Below, one piece after another: positions 1 to 11,583 of a stretch of 64,000 bases of DNA. The DNA is from Endomychus coccineus. Lineage: Eukaryota > Arthropoda > Insecta > Coleoptera > Endomychidae. The position numbers were made by a program, and so were the translations under genes. The stretch spans positions 202,231,997-202,295,996 of the forward strand of contig OY294068.1 of assembly GCA_958510875.1 (NCBI GenBank), written 5' to 3'. The notes under the pieces were generated by a model, which saw only the letters and a list, made by a program, of their open reading frames with translations, was not told where the DNA came from and made no database searches. The first letter of the stretch is position 1, and each line of letters starts with the position of its first letter.

Positions 1-318
1 ATTTCAATCGGATTATCATGCGCCATGCAAGATTCGGTAAGAAGTAACTGAATCTTGTAAATCGTATTTGTTAGTATTTAGACTTTGGCAATTGAAAGTC
101 ATTATTGAAATGCCATTTCTATTACTAAGGAAATATAAGACACTTTGAGCTGTCGTCTGAACACTATTTAAAGGCAGTCTTTTGAATTCTTGCAACAAAG
201 ATGCAGTCGATGCAGCTTGCCTTCGATTATTATAAGACTTGAATGTAGAATTATCGTTTTTTGTCGTGATATACAATTTTTCAATATTAGTCACCCGAGA
301 GAGCGCAACATAAACGAG
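1..318 (-). pseudogene. Helitron helicase (PIF1-like) C-terminal fragment
   Basis: Read right to left from about 318, the frame gives VYVALSRVTNIEKLYI (315-268). This matches the last conserved motif of SF1B/PIF1-family helicases, where the arginine contacts ATP; in Helitrons this domain unwinds DNA during rolling-circle transposition. Downstream the frame stays open to position 16 and shows ISIMTFNCQSL (about 109-77), a C-terminal stretch typical of Helitron-encoded helicases. Earlier helicase motifs and the Rep domain are absent: the reading frame stops a few codons upstream, where a Helitron-type repeat begins (325). This is therefore a truncated end of a once longer gene, cut by that repeat and by the window edge. 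Family assignment rests on the motif only. It is not a working gene. Confidence 0.72.
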
Positions 319-324
319 TTCCTG

Positions 325-410
325 TTATTTTTCGTTACGGAATTTCTTGATTCGGTCGCCGCGCTCAAAGCCCGCGATAAAAGCTATATGCAATATATGT
401 AATAGCTTAA
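325..410 (+). repeat. Helitron-type terminal repeat, copy 1
   Basis: A segment running from cgttacgg through gattcggtcgccgcgctcaa to caatagcttaa. It is repeated at 705-762 (shorter, lacking the gataaaagctatatg part) and at 40,325-40,412. Copy 1 has a small internal duplication (caatatatgtaatagc). It directly abuts the helicase remnant at 318. Shared sequence with abrupt outer edges indicates the end of a dispersed mobile element; Helitron is inferred from the neighbouring helicase. Confidence 0.6.
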
Positions 411-435
411 TAGAAACAGGTAATCTCAGGTCTCT

Positions 436-472
436 GCTACGCGCGTCTAACTGACGCGTAGCGAGCTCCTAG
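436..472 (+). other. Candidate Helitron 3' terminus (hairpin plus CTAG)
   Basis: Perfect 8-bp arms gctacgcg (436-443) and cgcgtagc (455-462) form a GC-rich hairpin. CTAG (469-472) follows, ending 10 bases after the hairpin. A GC-rich hairpin about 10-12 nt before a CTRR end is the Helitron 3' signature. A different dispersed repeat starts at 476, which agrees with an element edge at 472. The base after CTAG is A, not the usual T. Confidence 0.5.
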
Positions 473-475
473 AGG

Positions 476-593
476 CATATGTCAAAATGATTTCGTTCGT
501 AGCTAATTACATAGGACTTCTGGAGTTCATGCAATTATGTTTTTAGATAATTGGAACCTTCTAATTTCGATAGGCCACGTGAAAATCCCGGAG
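476..593 (-). repeat. Dispersed repeat, inverted copy of 39,649-39,766
   Basis: On the plus strand the segment from catatgtcaaaatg to aaaatcccggag aligns along its whole length, with scattered mismatches, to the reverse complement of 39,649-39,766. It lies between two copies of the Helitron-type terminal repeat (325-410 and 705-762), as its partner lies just upstream of the copy at 40,325. Both ends are shared, so it is probably an internal or terminal block of the same non-autonomous family. Confidence 0.65.
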
Positions 594-704
594 TTAAAGC
601 GCTAGAGTGTTATAACATTCGTATAAAATAGCGAAATTTCTCACTTTTAGAAACTTCAAATTAATTAATTAGTTTGACACATGTTAGGTGTTTAGGTCTT
701 ACAT

Positions 705-762
705 TATTTTCGTTACGGAATTTCTTGATTCGGTCGCTGCGCTCAAGCCCGCAATAGCTTAA
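705..762 (+). repeat. Helitron-type terminal repeat, copy 2
   Basis: Same orientation as copy 1 (325-410). It runs from tattttcgttacgg to caatagcttaa but lacks about 15 bases (gataaaagctatatg) before caatagc. Together with copy 1 it brackets 411-704. Confidence 0.6.
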
Positions 763-1704
763 AAAGCGGACAAAGTTTCCAGATACCTTCCAGAATATAA
801 TGCAGAAGAACCGTATCTTGATCTATCTGGGAGCAAAAATGTTATATGTTGTTGTGCTTTATTTCTTCAAGTATTAGGTTGTCTTGGAAATTCTCATTGA
901 TTCATCTTTAGAAACCTCATATACAACGTTCTATAACATAGAGAAATTGTGGCTGTCATCAAAACGAGAAGTCATAATCATTCACTTATTCAATTAGAGT
1001 CAACTAATAACATATACCTATAAATATCAGTTGATTACAAACAAAAACAAAACTATTCCTGAATATACAATACAGTTTCTACTGTCGATTATATCATGGG
1101 ATTATGAGAATCTTAACATAGGTCCTTGTATAGATCCTTGAAGTTTTTCCCTATTGTAAAACGTAGATGAAAATGATTATACTTTGTTTATGATATTGAT
1201 TGTGTCTTGATCGGTGTGTGATGCAACATTCCTAGAAAATGACTTGTTCGTATTTTTAAGGAGAAATGAATAAAATTTAATATGCAGACAAGTTATAAAG
1301 GTCTATAATTACTTCGCCGACATTATATGAAAGACATATTCTGAAAGATTCGACTGTTAATTATGATTTCAAGTCATTGTATTAGCGTGTTAATTTAATT
1401 ACATGTGGGACGTAAATATTAAACGATCGATTGCTATTCAGAAATTGGAAAAATAGTTTTATAATATATATGCATTTGCATATATCGGTAATAGATGTAG
1501 CAAATTATATCCACATTTTGTTTACAATCATTCTTTAAGACAAGCTGTATTTAAGTTTGTCATCTATGTGTCTATTCATGAACGTCCCATGAACGTGAAA
1601 CATGGGAATCACAGATATTGAAAACAATTTTTAGGAATTGATCGTCCGGTCGCATCACATAATTACAAGAAACAAAATACATGAATCAATAAATACAAGA
1701 AATT
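763..1704. other. AT-rich stretch, nothing recognised
   Basis: No open frame of useful length, repeat family or RNA gene was recognised on either strand. Confidence 0.5.
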
Positions 1705-2345
1705 CATGGAGGGTTGCTGGAAGAACCTGGTGATAGATAGATCCATCACTCAGAACTCCATATTCAACAAACGCAACTTTTCCTCAGCCTGGATAGACTG
1801 TCACAAGGCATTTAATTCAAGCATGAGCTATTATTATACTTGCTCCAATGCCTTGCGGTAAATACCCCACTAGTGTGCATAGAACATCTGTTACCACTCT
1901 GAAACACTCCTTTTGCCATCACATCAGACACACGACGGGGCTTGACGGAATTGATAACATCCGAGAAGGGTGTTTTCCAAGGAGATTACTTGAGTTCACT
2001 CTTGTTCAACATATCACTGCTGCCGCTCTCCATTGCATTAAGACAAACTCGTGGATATTACCCTGGACCACCGAACGACCGGAAGCATCGGATCACCTAT
2101 TCATTTTACATGGATGATCTGAAACTGCATGCCTCTGAGGAGAAAAATCTCCATCAGGCTCTCAGCATGGTTCGCGAATATACACCAGTTGTAGGGCATG
2201 GAGTTGGGATTGGACAAGTACAGTGTTTCATTTGAAGAGCGGACGATCTCTAGGAGTCCACGAGAATATACAGCTTGCCGACGGAAGCATCTTCAAACAC
2301 CTTGATGCTGGAGAGACCTATCGATACCTGGCAAGTGGCAAGTAG
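1705..2345 (+). pseudogene. Non-LTR retrotransposon RT fragment (GVFQGD/YMDD type)
   Basis: Fragment of a reverse transcriptase, the enzyme that copies element RNA at a nicked target. In order: a fingers segment (NLVIDRSITQNS, about 1,720-1,755); motif A AWIDCHKAF with its catalytic Asp at 1,796-1,798; GVFQGD (1,969-1,986), the motif B region; and FYMDD (2,104-2,118), the catalytic motif C, intact. Further on, LADGS and GETYRYL (to about 2,330) match the usual connection region. Frames change between motif A and motif B, and a stop (taa) follows MPCGK at about 1,861, so it is broken. The GxFQGDSLSPLLF plus MDDLKLYA pattern suits R2/R4-like elements; the clade is inferred. The endonuclease and 3' end are missing. 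Confidence 0.82.
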
Positions 2346-4760
2346 TATGTAGAAAAAACGTTCACAATTCGATGAAAACCAAGAGAATGTTACTTGCTAT
2401 ATTGAAAATTTGATGTGGTTGATTATTTTTGTTCTGAATGAAATATTATTTGCATTTTGTATCTTTAAACATATTACCGATTGAGTAGATGGATGAATAA
2501 CTCAAATTTCTGCCTATTTTTTACGTTCTTAAATTAATTTCTCGACTACTGTCATGAACTAGTAGGTATTTCTTTAAATTTATGCAATACGTATTCCACA
2601 AGCCCAATTTTCTGACAAAGATTTACGACATACTAATGTCGTATTTATGAATTTCCGAGAGAATCTTTGTAATTGTAAATCGATTATCTTAACAACATTA
2701 AGTTGGTTGAATAACAATACGTTAATTCTTCTACAATGCCCACGCTTAACTCGAGCCGTATGGAATTCTATAGATATTTGTTTCTACAATAACTATTTAA
2801 TGACCGGAAATGATCTATTATATAATTTCTAATCAACTATACATTCAATCATAACGATTAATTACCTTAATCCCAATCTAACTAACAAGTTAAATTATCA
2901 AATCGCCTTGTTCATAATAATTACAAATTCACAGTTATAGTCAGATAAGATTTCTAACTAACAGAATCAACAACCGTTATAATATTCAAACCACTGTTTT
3001 AGATTATTGAACAAGTTGACAATGGGAAATGTGATACAGGAATATTATTAATACCTCAGATTTGGATTCCTTCAAGAGAAATTACTAATTTCTTGTTCAT
3101 TACTTCAAAAACTAGATAAACATGGAAACGATCGAATGATTCTAAATAACAGTGTTGAACATTTAGGTATTACGAGTGAGAGAAAGGAACAAATCGTCAT
3201 ATAAAATTGTACGCAACACGATCTCTTAATATTACGAACTTGCATGTGAACCCACATTAATAATAAATTATGGTATTAAAATATCATTGCCGTGATGGGT
3301 TCTTGCTGTTTGTAATGGCTACATACAGGCCTACCCGAACTGGATCCGTTCCATTCATAATGATTATTATTGATACAAAAATGGTGCCAGAACATTTTCG
3401 TCTGTGGGAGCAAAATCAATGGAAGTCTGATTCAGACAAATGCATCATTTACCCACAATTCTAAGCTTCTCCGTAGAGCAAAATATCAAATAGTCAACTG
3501 CAGTTGTTGTAATTAAAATTATTTGAATGTCACTCAATTAAGCAGACCCGTCAATAATTGTTATACAACTACATATCCCTGACTAATACTTCAACAGATA
3601 TTGGATAACAATGTACCTACTTACGTGGAATGATCAATAAAACTCAGAACAGTAAAAGTTATAAATATTTTACCAATTCGCGGAGGTACTGCAAATACAA
3701 TTTAAAACATTGAATTAAGTAAAATGTTTATATTTTTTTGATTTCCTTCCTCATGTATACATTTTCAATGCAGTTCAGATAAAAAGAAAACAGACACACA
3801 AAAATTTTTGTTCTAAACATGGATCGAATTTAGTGAATTTAGCTCTTATCGATAACGTAAGTGTCGCGTTCATCTTGCATTGAGTGTTAGCAATGTTGAA
3901 TAATTAATCTTCGATGACACTTTTTTCTTAATAATAATAATAATACAACTTAATAGGTATACACTCTCCGTTAAGTGATTCCTTAATTGAAGTGATGCGA
4001 GAGAGTGTTAAAACGTGAAATTGGTTCGATTTTAATCCGGCGGAATATGAGAGTACGCGTTATCGAGAGCACATAAAGAATGATCGATTGAAAATACTTT
4101 TGTGATAATAAGGATGACAGTTTTTGGACGCCATCCATTATACGCCAGACAAGTTAACATGTTTCGAAACCGAACCTGGGACTCGTCTTGGGCCAATCCG
4201 ACGTATTTCCAAGTAACGAATTTCATTTTAGTAAATTTTATACTTTGAGTTACGCGCAAACTTCGACATTACCCTTTTAAATGAGCCTCATACTCACACC
4301 GTACACAAGCTATTATTCCGAACTTGACAATACGTTTCAAGGAATTTCTGTTTGCAGATCGACCAGCCCATTATTTTAACAGCCACATAAAAGACTTTTT
4401 TAAGTACTGTTATAACTAATTAACTAAATTATTATATGTTGAAAATAAATTACTTTCAGTGAGAATTTCTTGTCTGTGAGACGGAATTGAATTGTTTGTA
4501 GAAAACCTGCAATTCTCTACTCGTTCGGTGATTTTAAACATTACACAACAACAACTGTTGTTTACAAAATAGCTGCATCGGATATAAAATTTAATAGTAT
4601 TATTGTATTCATCGGTTACAAACAAAGATCAAGAAACAGACTTCATAGATAGTCAAAAGATATTCTTTAAGCGGAAAAAAATTATTTACAGCAATACCCA
4701 TAGTTTATTTATTTAGTATATACTTCAGTTTGGTTGCGTGCCGATTACTGTATGAGAATT
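2346..4760. other. AT-rich stretch, only a short (ATA)n tract
   Basis: No gene recognised. Several 60-75-codon open frames (for example 2,647-2,832 and 4,032-4,259) show no family motif and are expected by chance at this composition. An (ATA)n microsatellite lies near 3,929-3,946. Confidence 0.5.
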
Positions 4761-5017
4761 ACTCTAACAGTTGAATAAGAAGAGCAGGACCACAAGCCTG
4801 GCCTCCCAGATCACCTGATTTGAATCCTTTGGATTACTTGACGTCACTAGTTTACAAAATTCCAGTCCAATATGAACAAACTCTAAGAAACGTGATTTTT
4901 GAATCGTGTGCCATCATCAATTAGACATAAGGTATATTCGAAAGAGTTCGTCAATCGATGTTAAGGCGAATTGATGCATGTGTTGCAGTAGGCGGCAATT
5001 ATTTTGAATATTATTAA
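4761..5017 (+). pseudogene. Mariner/IS630-type transposase, C-terminal part
   Basis: The frame reads RRAGPQAWPPRSPDLNPLDY (around 4,780-4,838), the hallmark block just before the last catalytic residue of Tc1/mariner/IS630 transposases, which cut and paste DNA with a DDE/D triad. It continues ESCAIIN, then after two in-frame stops GIFERVRQSMLRRIDACV and ends GGNYFEYY with a stop at 5,015-5,017, a normal C-terminus for the family. The N-terminal helix-turn-helix and first catalytic Asp are absent upstream. A possible right end lies near 5,258-5,279 (tttttttggacagtctgta), similar to mariner terminal repeats. Dead fragment. Confidence 0.8.
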
Positions 5018-5404
5018 TCTATTTGTAGAAGTAGTTACGTCTTAGTCTTGTGAACGACCTTAATTAGTCACATCACAATACAAACATTCCAACGCAGGCT
5101 TAACTTTAAACACGTTTTTTTTTCTCCAAAACGGCTGCTTCCTGCGACATATACATGAAGTACCTTCTATATGTAAAATAAGTTCTTTTAGTCAAAAATT
5201 AGAGTGAATTTCGACAAATTGCCATGTTATTGAAAAAATATAATCAAAAATGAGATACATTTTTTTGGACAGTCTGTATCGCAAGAGCCGAACCGTTGCG
5301 GACCCATGTTCATTTGAGTATTTTATCTTGAAATTAGTCAAAGAAGTGAAGTTTGTACAAATACTTTATAAACACGCTGTATATGCACTACAGGATTAAG
5401 CCAA

Positions 5405-6340
5405 TTATTGGAAAAACAATAAAAAGTAGCATAATATAAAGAGTAACAAGGAATATAAAACAAAAATAATAGTTGTAAAAGATACAGGACAGCGAGGTAC
5501 AACAAAATTTAATTCACCTAATAAATAACTACATTCAATATTACTATTGGACAACTTATGGAGGAATATTGCGCTCCTCATTCTTCTTCTTAGCTCCAGT
5601 GCCTGACAATCATAAGTAGATAATAATAATTGGCGATTAAAATCTATTTTATTGAAAGTCCTAAAACAGAGGTGTTTCAAATATTTACGTTGAAGGATCC
5701 CAATTAATGTAGTATGTAATTTATACTCAGGGTTCCAAATGAGCGGAGCATATTCCAGTTTTGGTCTGACCAATGATTTAAATAGTATTTGCAGTACTCC
5801 TAAATTGTTGAAATATTCGGGATGCCTAAATACAAAACCCAAAGTTCTATGTAGAAGTGAACTAATGATCGTAAAGAATACCTGATTCCTTGATTGTAAT
5901 GGTAATGATTACTGAATCAAAAAGTAAATCGAACGAAATAGGATGGAATTTACGACTAAAGCTAACATTATAGCATTTACTGATATTTAGTCTCAATCTA
6001 TTGGAGGTGTTCAAAAATATTATTCAAATCATTTTGTAGTGCATAGGTCTATGGTCTTTATTTCAAAAAGAAAAGTCATTAGCAAAAATTAATTTCAAAA
6101 ATTCAACCAAATCATTAATAAATAAAAAGAATAGCAGAGTACCAAGGTTTGAGCCTTGAAAGTACACCTAATTTATCGATAAACGTATTAGATCTTTGAC
6201 CATGATTTTGGCTATGTTTTGTTGGTGAGGTATGAGCAAAAGAAGATTTCTAACGAAGTACTAAACCCAATAAATCTGAGCTTGCCTAAAAGAATAGTGC
6301 GATCAAGTTTATCAAAAAAAATTATACAAAACATGAAGAT
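5405..6340 (-). pseudogene. Jockey/CR1-type non-LTR RT remnant
   Basis: From right to left: GVLSRLKPWYSAILF (about 6,150-6,105), a decayed version of the GVPQGSxLGPxLF motif B region; ANDFSF (about 6,080) where the catalytic F/YADD should stand, so the active site is lost; LRLNISKCYNVSFSRKFHPI (about 5,999-5,940); then MGFVFRHPEYFNNLG and SLVRPKLEYAPLIWNPEY (5,842-5,715), the thumb region with the conserved LVRPxLEYAxxxW; then LQRKYLKHLCFRTF. The last 145 codons form one open frame ending at 5,405; the N-terminal half is broken by frameshifts and stops. The RT would have copied element RNA at the target site. Confidence 0.82.
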
Positions 6341-7543
6341 GGGGGTAACATGGATGTTGCCCTTACTGGTAATTTACATACGGACAGTTTGTCTGCTTCT
6401 AGTGAGTCTTTCTCTCTAAAAAACATGAACCGTAAGCCGATCGCTCTTAGGTCGATACCCGGGCAGAAATATTTATAGAAATTTGTACTATCTGTTAGAA
6501 TTAGTTCATTAAGGTTTCTCTAGTATTAAGTCGGTTATGTATAGCTTCGATACGATGATCCAGATAAATGAATTTAACAATGGTGAACAGTCTGAAGGGG
6601 TATATGGAATATAAATAAATGCAGTGCAGCAACTCACAAATTACCCACACTGTGAAAAATAGATTTAGACGATTAATCGTGTCATCACCGATAGTTTTAT
6701 AAATTTTTTATTTCATCGAATAGATACGACACAAAATCAAAAATAAGTTAGAATGCTGAATCGAATTTGAAATTCGCAATAAAACTTTGAAAGAGGAAGG
6801 TACGCTCATTTCTTTGGAAAGGTATTGCATTCGTCTCGGTGTTTGTATGTTTGAGAATGGCGTTCAAGCGGTCACATGTTTCAAGAATTCTACAACATAA
6901 ATCTAGAGATTGTCTAAGCGGCGCATTTCGTTGATTTCCGTCATATCCAGCCTCATTATGAATATACTTGCATAAATCCTGGGCGAATCATTATGGAATG
7001 TGAGACAGCTACAGAAAAGCTAAATTACTACCCGGCAGCAGAAAATGAGGGATAATATGCACAATGTATTCTGCAAATACAAAGTATTTGGTTCGTTTTA
7101 CTATAGAACAGAGCGAAATAAATAAACTTCAGATGTGATCTCTCAAATACGCAATTTATTTTCGAAGGATATATTCCGTTGTCATTGTTCTCAGAAGATA
7201 CATCATTCTTGAAAAACATTGTTAATTATTTTGAGTTAATACCAATTAATTATTCTTTAATATTTTTGGGTACACCTTCGGATGGATAAGGTAAATTGCA
7301 GAATTAATTATTTCCTCACGGGTAAATTGCAGATAAGAGGGCAGATACAGTATCGTTCGCTATTAATTTTCAAGAATATGTACTTTCCTACGTTTTACGT
7401 TACAAGAATAAACTGAATGACCGCTTGGAAATAACAAATTTTCTCTTGTGTGTTCAGTCAGATTAAATTAGATTTGTATGGGGCTTATGGGCTAGGAGCC
7501 TCACCACCGCGACCTTTGCAGATCTATTGTATATGCTCTCTTG
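6341..7543. other. AT-rich stretch, nothing recognised
   Basis: No motif-bearing open frame on either strand. It may hold lost 5' parts of the neighbouring retrotransposon, but I see no proof. Confidence 0.45.
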
Positions 7544-8330
7544 TTATGTTAGAATTCCCTGTCTAGATCTATCTTCAGTACTAGACTCCATAGGCCAGAA
7601 CTTAGGTCCTCCATATAATGAGAGGGTTGCGGTTTTTTCTTTTCGTGTCGTTGAGAACCTTAACCTTGTTAGGCATTCACAGTAGCACATTATTTGTACT
7701 GAGGTCTCCTCGTCTTCTTGGCAGCACCTGCATAAGGTTGTATCATCCAGTCCAATGTTGTTTCTGTGTTTGTTGGATCTATAATGCCCTGTCAGGAGCC
7801 CAACCATGATTCTAGTTAATTTTTTATTCTGACTTAGTAGATAGTCCGTGAATTCTGGCGAAGGTTCTGTATAAACTCTTTGGCATATCTCATTCCCGGC
7901 GCCTTGCTCCACCATTCTCGAGATTGATTTTTCAACCAAGTACTGTTATCTTCACAGTGCTTTTGATAAAATCACTGAAGTGTTTTGCACCAATCAGTGC
8001 CCTACGTGCTCTTTTTCGGGCCAGTGAATTACCCTCTCCGTTGCCGTTGCAGTTTTGACTATGCAGCTCTTGTAGGATTTCTAAGCAGTTCCAGACAAGT
8101 TTGGAATTGACCTGTAAGAAACTGCATTATTTTATAGCCTCTGCTTGAGTATATGGCGTAATAGCTCTTCGGCACAGAGATGTATTGCAGCAACTTCTGC
8201 CTGGAATATAGTCACGTGTTTGCCCAAACTCAGTGAGATTCTTGTCTTTGACTTGACTATATCTACTCCTGCTTCTGTACCTTTCTCGGTTTTTGAGCCG
8301 TTTGTGTAACAGGCCTATACTCTATTTCAC
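7544..8330 (-). pseudogene. Non-LTR RNase H plus zinc-knuckle tail
   Basis: C-terminal part of a non-LTR polyprotein. From right to left: CYTNGSKTEKGTEAGVDI (about 8,318-8,262) is the start of RNase H, with the first catalytic Asp of xTDGS replaced by Asn; ISLSLGKHVTIFQAEVAAIH (about 8,242-8,183) carries the catalytic Glu; VNSKLVWNCLEILQEL follows. The open frame 7,939-7,544 then gives LLTGHYRSNKHRNNIGL and CRCCQEDEETSVQIMCYCE, the C-rich tail that follows RNase H in many such elements. Frameshifts separate the blocks (near 7,930 and 8,040). RNase H would remove the RNA from the cDNA hybrid. It belongs to the same broad group as the pieces at 13.2, 16.4 and 50 kb. Confidence 0.83.
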
Positions 8331-8397
8331 ATTAAAATTTTACTCAAATAGTGTACATAATGTATTTTACTACTCTATGTTTTATACACACACATCG

Positions 8398-8620
8398 ATG
8401 GCATCTTAAAATAAGAATTTCTGGCACTCACACAGAATAAATATGTAAGTGTGATACATATAACCAAAAAAACAAGGTTGTCATTACAGTTGAATAGGAT
8501 ATTATAATTCAGTGTAGAAAACGGAGGATGAAGGTCAAAAATACCACTCAAAACGGAGCTACCGCGCTCAAAAACAATAAAGTTCTTATTTTCACCTCTC
8601 TTAAACGGTCGCCTCGTGAA
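8398..8620 (+). repeat. Interspersed repeat, copy A (8.5 kb)
   Basis: Contains gaaggtcaaaaatacc, then aaaacggagctaccgcgct and ttcacctctcttaaacg. The same series is found in order at 15,680-15,880 (+) and, inverted, at 31,105-31,240 (-). The best-kept copies carry ctgaagatggatgtcaaa followed by ctcgaaacg, reminiscent of the CTGATGATGG...GAAAC end of Penelope-like elements. Identity beyond 'dispersed repeat' is speculative. Confidence 0.5.
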
Positions 8621-8739
8621 TGGGTTATGCACACACACAGACAAACATCATGCCAAAAATAATCTGTGAATGCTCGAAAAGGATATACCTGCGAAAATCT
8701 GTAAAAAAAATTTGGGCCGATTGCAACACTTTCCATACA

Positions 8740-10145
8740 CTATATACTACATATAGTAAGAAAATAAGCTTAGAAATAATAATGGTTGTAAAATGAAGAA
8801 AAAACATTAAAGAATTTATGCTAATGGGTCGAATTTTGTGTCACTTATACTAAGGTGAAATGATTTATGAATATATAGATTTAATTAATGACATTATCAA
8901 ATGAGTACATAATACTTAGGTGCATCGTAAATTACAGCATTTGATGATGTTAATTTGATTGAATAACAATTTGTTGATATTTCTTAATCTCTGATTTACA
9001 TTCAAAGAAGAAAAAATGTGTCTTAGCCGATATTTTGCATACCAGCCGGTCTATGCGACAAATAAATCCAAGAAACAACCCGTATAGACTTAATTGGTAA
9101 TTAGAATATATTGTTAAAGAAATAAACGTTATAAAAATATATCTCGGACAGCACAATGCATGTAAAGTGGAATTAATTCCCATGATCATAAAGTCGAGAC
9201 AGAAACCTTAATACATAAAAGGCTGTAGTAATCTGGTTACAGGTATTAATTTCAATTGTTGTTTTTGAAGGCGATTTATCTGAAGAATGTGAGAACACAC
9301 GCTAAAGAGTATATTTTTATAAACAACTCTCTATTTCTTCGATGCGACCGACCAACGTTACTTGGCCTATACGTTTGTTTCTCAAAGTAATGCGTATGTA
9401 GTTGGAGATTTTATTATGACAAGCGTACAGGTCGGCCTTGTTTTATCATTTTTCATAGGAAAATAATCCATAGTTTATGGGGCATACGCGCAGGATTACA
9501 AACACGTCCAGTTTAACTACGACGACGCGTCGCTGTAATCCAGAAAATATTGCTCGGGAACGTTTTTAATTGTTGCGACACATTTTACTTGTCGCTTCTA
9601 ATCCCAACAAGCGATCCATTATTTATTCCTTCTAAAGTTCCATTTATTATTCAATTTGCGGTAAGATGTCGAAATTATAACATCTGCGAACGCTGATGCC
9701 TTTTACGGATCGAATGTGTGAGAATTTTAAGCTGCCTCAGCTTCCATTCGAACAGATTCTATTCAGTGGAGATTAACCAGGAAGAGAATTCTACTGCATT
9801 CGTATGCAAACGAGCCCACTGTCAAACTTAAATATTAATTATATCAAATTACAGTGTACATAGCATACCCAGTGGTTTTCTCAGCAAGTTAACTCAGTAC
9901 GTATATTTGTAAACATAGAATATCATTTTGGTTTCCATCTGACTTGTTTGTGTTGATTCCTCAAGCAGTTTTGATCCACTGGAATATTGCTTCTTTGAGA
10001 AGTCTATAGTATCACCATATGAGTGAAATATATATTGATAATCATTGTTTCATGGCACAGTACCATCCTTAGAATAAGTTGAAAGCTGCTTACAACTAAG
10101 ATATGCTTCCTTAAATAATATACCCTAGGTATTTAATTAGGTTTT
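8740..10145. other. AT-rich stretch, nothing recognised
   Basis: Short open frames only; none shows a known domain. Confidence 0.45.
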
Positions 10146-11583
10146 TCATATCTTTTGACTAAACACGAAGGGAAAACCATGTTCGAGCAACATAATGTGA
10201 GCTAACGATGGAATGTTGGGAAAGGAGGCAGGAATAGGAATTTTACATAAAAGTTCAGGTATAGGCTTCAGGAGATACCACACTAGGCAAGCAAAGAGAT
10301 TCACATCTTGACCGTTCAATATAAAATGAAGTTGATAGAGAAAATGTCGACAGGTCTCGAACCTGACAGCGACGAAACGGTTTAGTAGGCCTACTTGGAA
10401 TCGCTCCTGGTGAAATAACAAGCGAGATCTCCGATGTGCAACGACCATGAAAATATCTACAGAAAAAGAGGAGATCGTCCATCTTCCTACGATGGGCAAT
10501 AATTCGAACGTGTTGCTTCAACAACCACATGAATAGATCTCTCTTGAATATCAATCTTAAGAGCTTCAGAGTATGTTTGTGAGGTGAACTCCAAAAGTAT
10601 GAACGGTATTCCAGAACAAGCCGAATCTGTGCTTTGTAGATCTTGAGGAGCTACTAGGGTGTGGGGTAGTTCTTGCACGAATTAGAAAACCGTGTTTGTA
10701 TGAAGCAGATTTCGCATTGGACTTCAAATATCGTCCATTGGGAGGCGCTGTTGGTTGTGATATCGTGCATAGATATGGAAGTCTTAGTAGGAACAGATGT
10801 ACCTGACATCAATATATTAGGGATTGTGGGATTCGCCATCCTCCTGGAGAATATGAAAGTATTTGTTTTGGTTGCACTAAACTCTACTAGATTGCCTGGT
10901 CTTCATTTAGCTATCATCCGCAAAGCTGTGAACTAGACAGGAAGTCACTTCCGACAGATCGTTGATATGGAGTAACATAGTTGGTTTCAAGACAGATCCC
11001 TGTGAGCTGTAAGCATCAGCGTTGATGCTTATTGTATCAAAAGAAATTCCATCACACTTTGTGAAGTGATCAATTTAGAAAAAAATAAATAGTAAATAGC
11101 ATGGTTGGGGCGGCAACCATATGGTGGAAGTTTTCCAAGAACACCTTGGTGCCAAACTCGGTTAGATGTTTTGTAATCCGTACAGCTAAAGATTTACCAT
11201 GTTTTTCAGTGGGTGTCTGCCATATATGTGTTGCGAGGACAAGCAGGTTTCCTGTTGATCCTGTGACGAAAACAACGGTCGTTCTCGGTTTTTGAACGCT
11301 CTAGATAATGGATACGTTCGATTACTTTCTCTTCGACTTAGGAGTTCACAAATTGAAGTATGATGGGACTATAGTTATTAGGAAGTGTCTTATTTTCTTT
11401 TTTCGGACTTGGATGGATTCTACCTGTCTTCCAGTTGGAAGGAAAAACACCAACTTTGTATGGTGAGTGAACAACTTGCCAAGAATTGGGTAGGGTTGAT
11501 CTGGCAGAGTCTATGATTGGGAGGAAGCTACATTGACAAATTAATCGATTATGTGTGAATAATAAATCTATTTGATCATTCAA
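10146..11583 (-). pseudogene. Jockey-like non-LTR RT, nearly full RT domain, degenerate
   Basis: From right to left: GVFPSNWKTGRIHPSPKKEN then NNYSPI (11,445-11,360), the fingers motif; LLVLATHIWQ and KSLAVRITKHLTEFGTK (about 11,260-11,150), where motif A (SLDISKAFDRVW in relatives) has lost its catalytic Asp; GSVLKPTMLL (about 11,000), the motif B region; LVHSFADDS with intact catalytic FADD (10,924-10,913); NPTIPNILMSG (10,835); LLKIYKAQIRLVLEYRSYFW (about 10,655-10,595); AHRRKMDDLLFFCRYFHGRC (about 10,500-10,440); and the C-terminal tail to 10,146. At least six frame changes and several stops. The same family recurs at 34.9, 55.8, 59.2 and 63.1 kb. No endonuclease or ORF1 seen. Confidence 0.85.
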
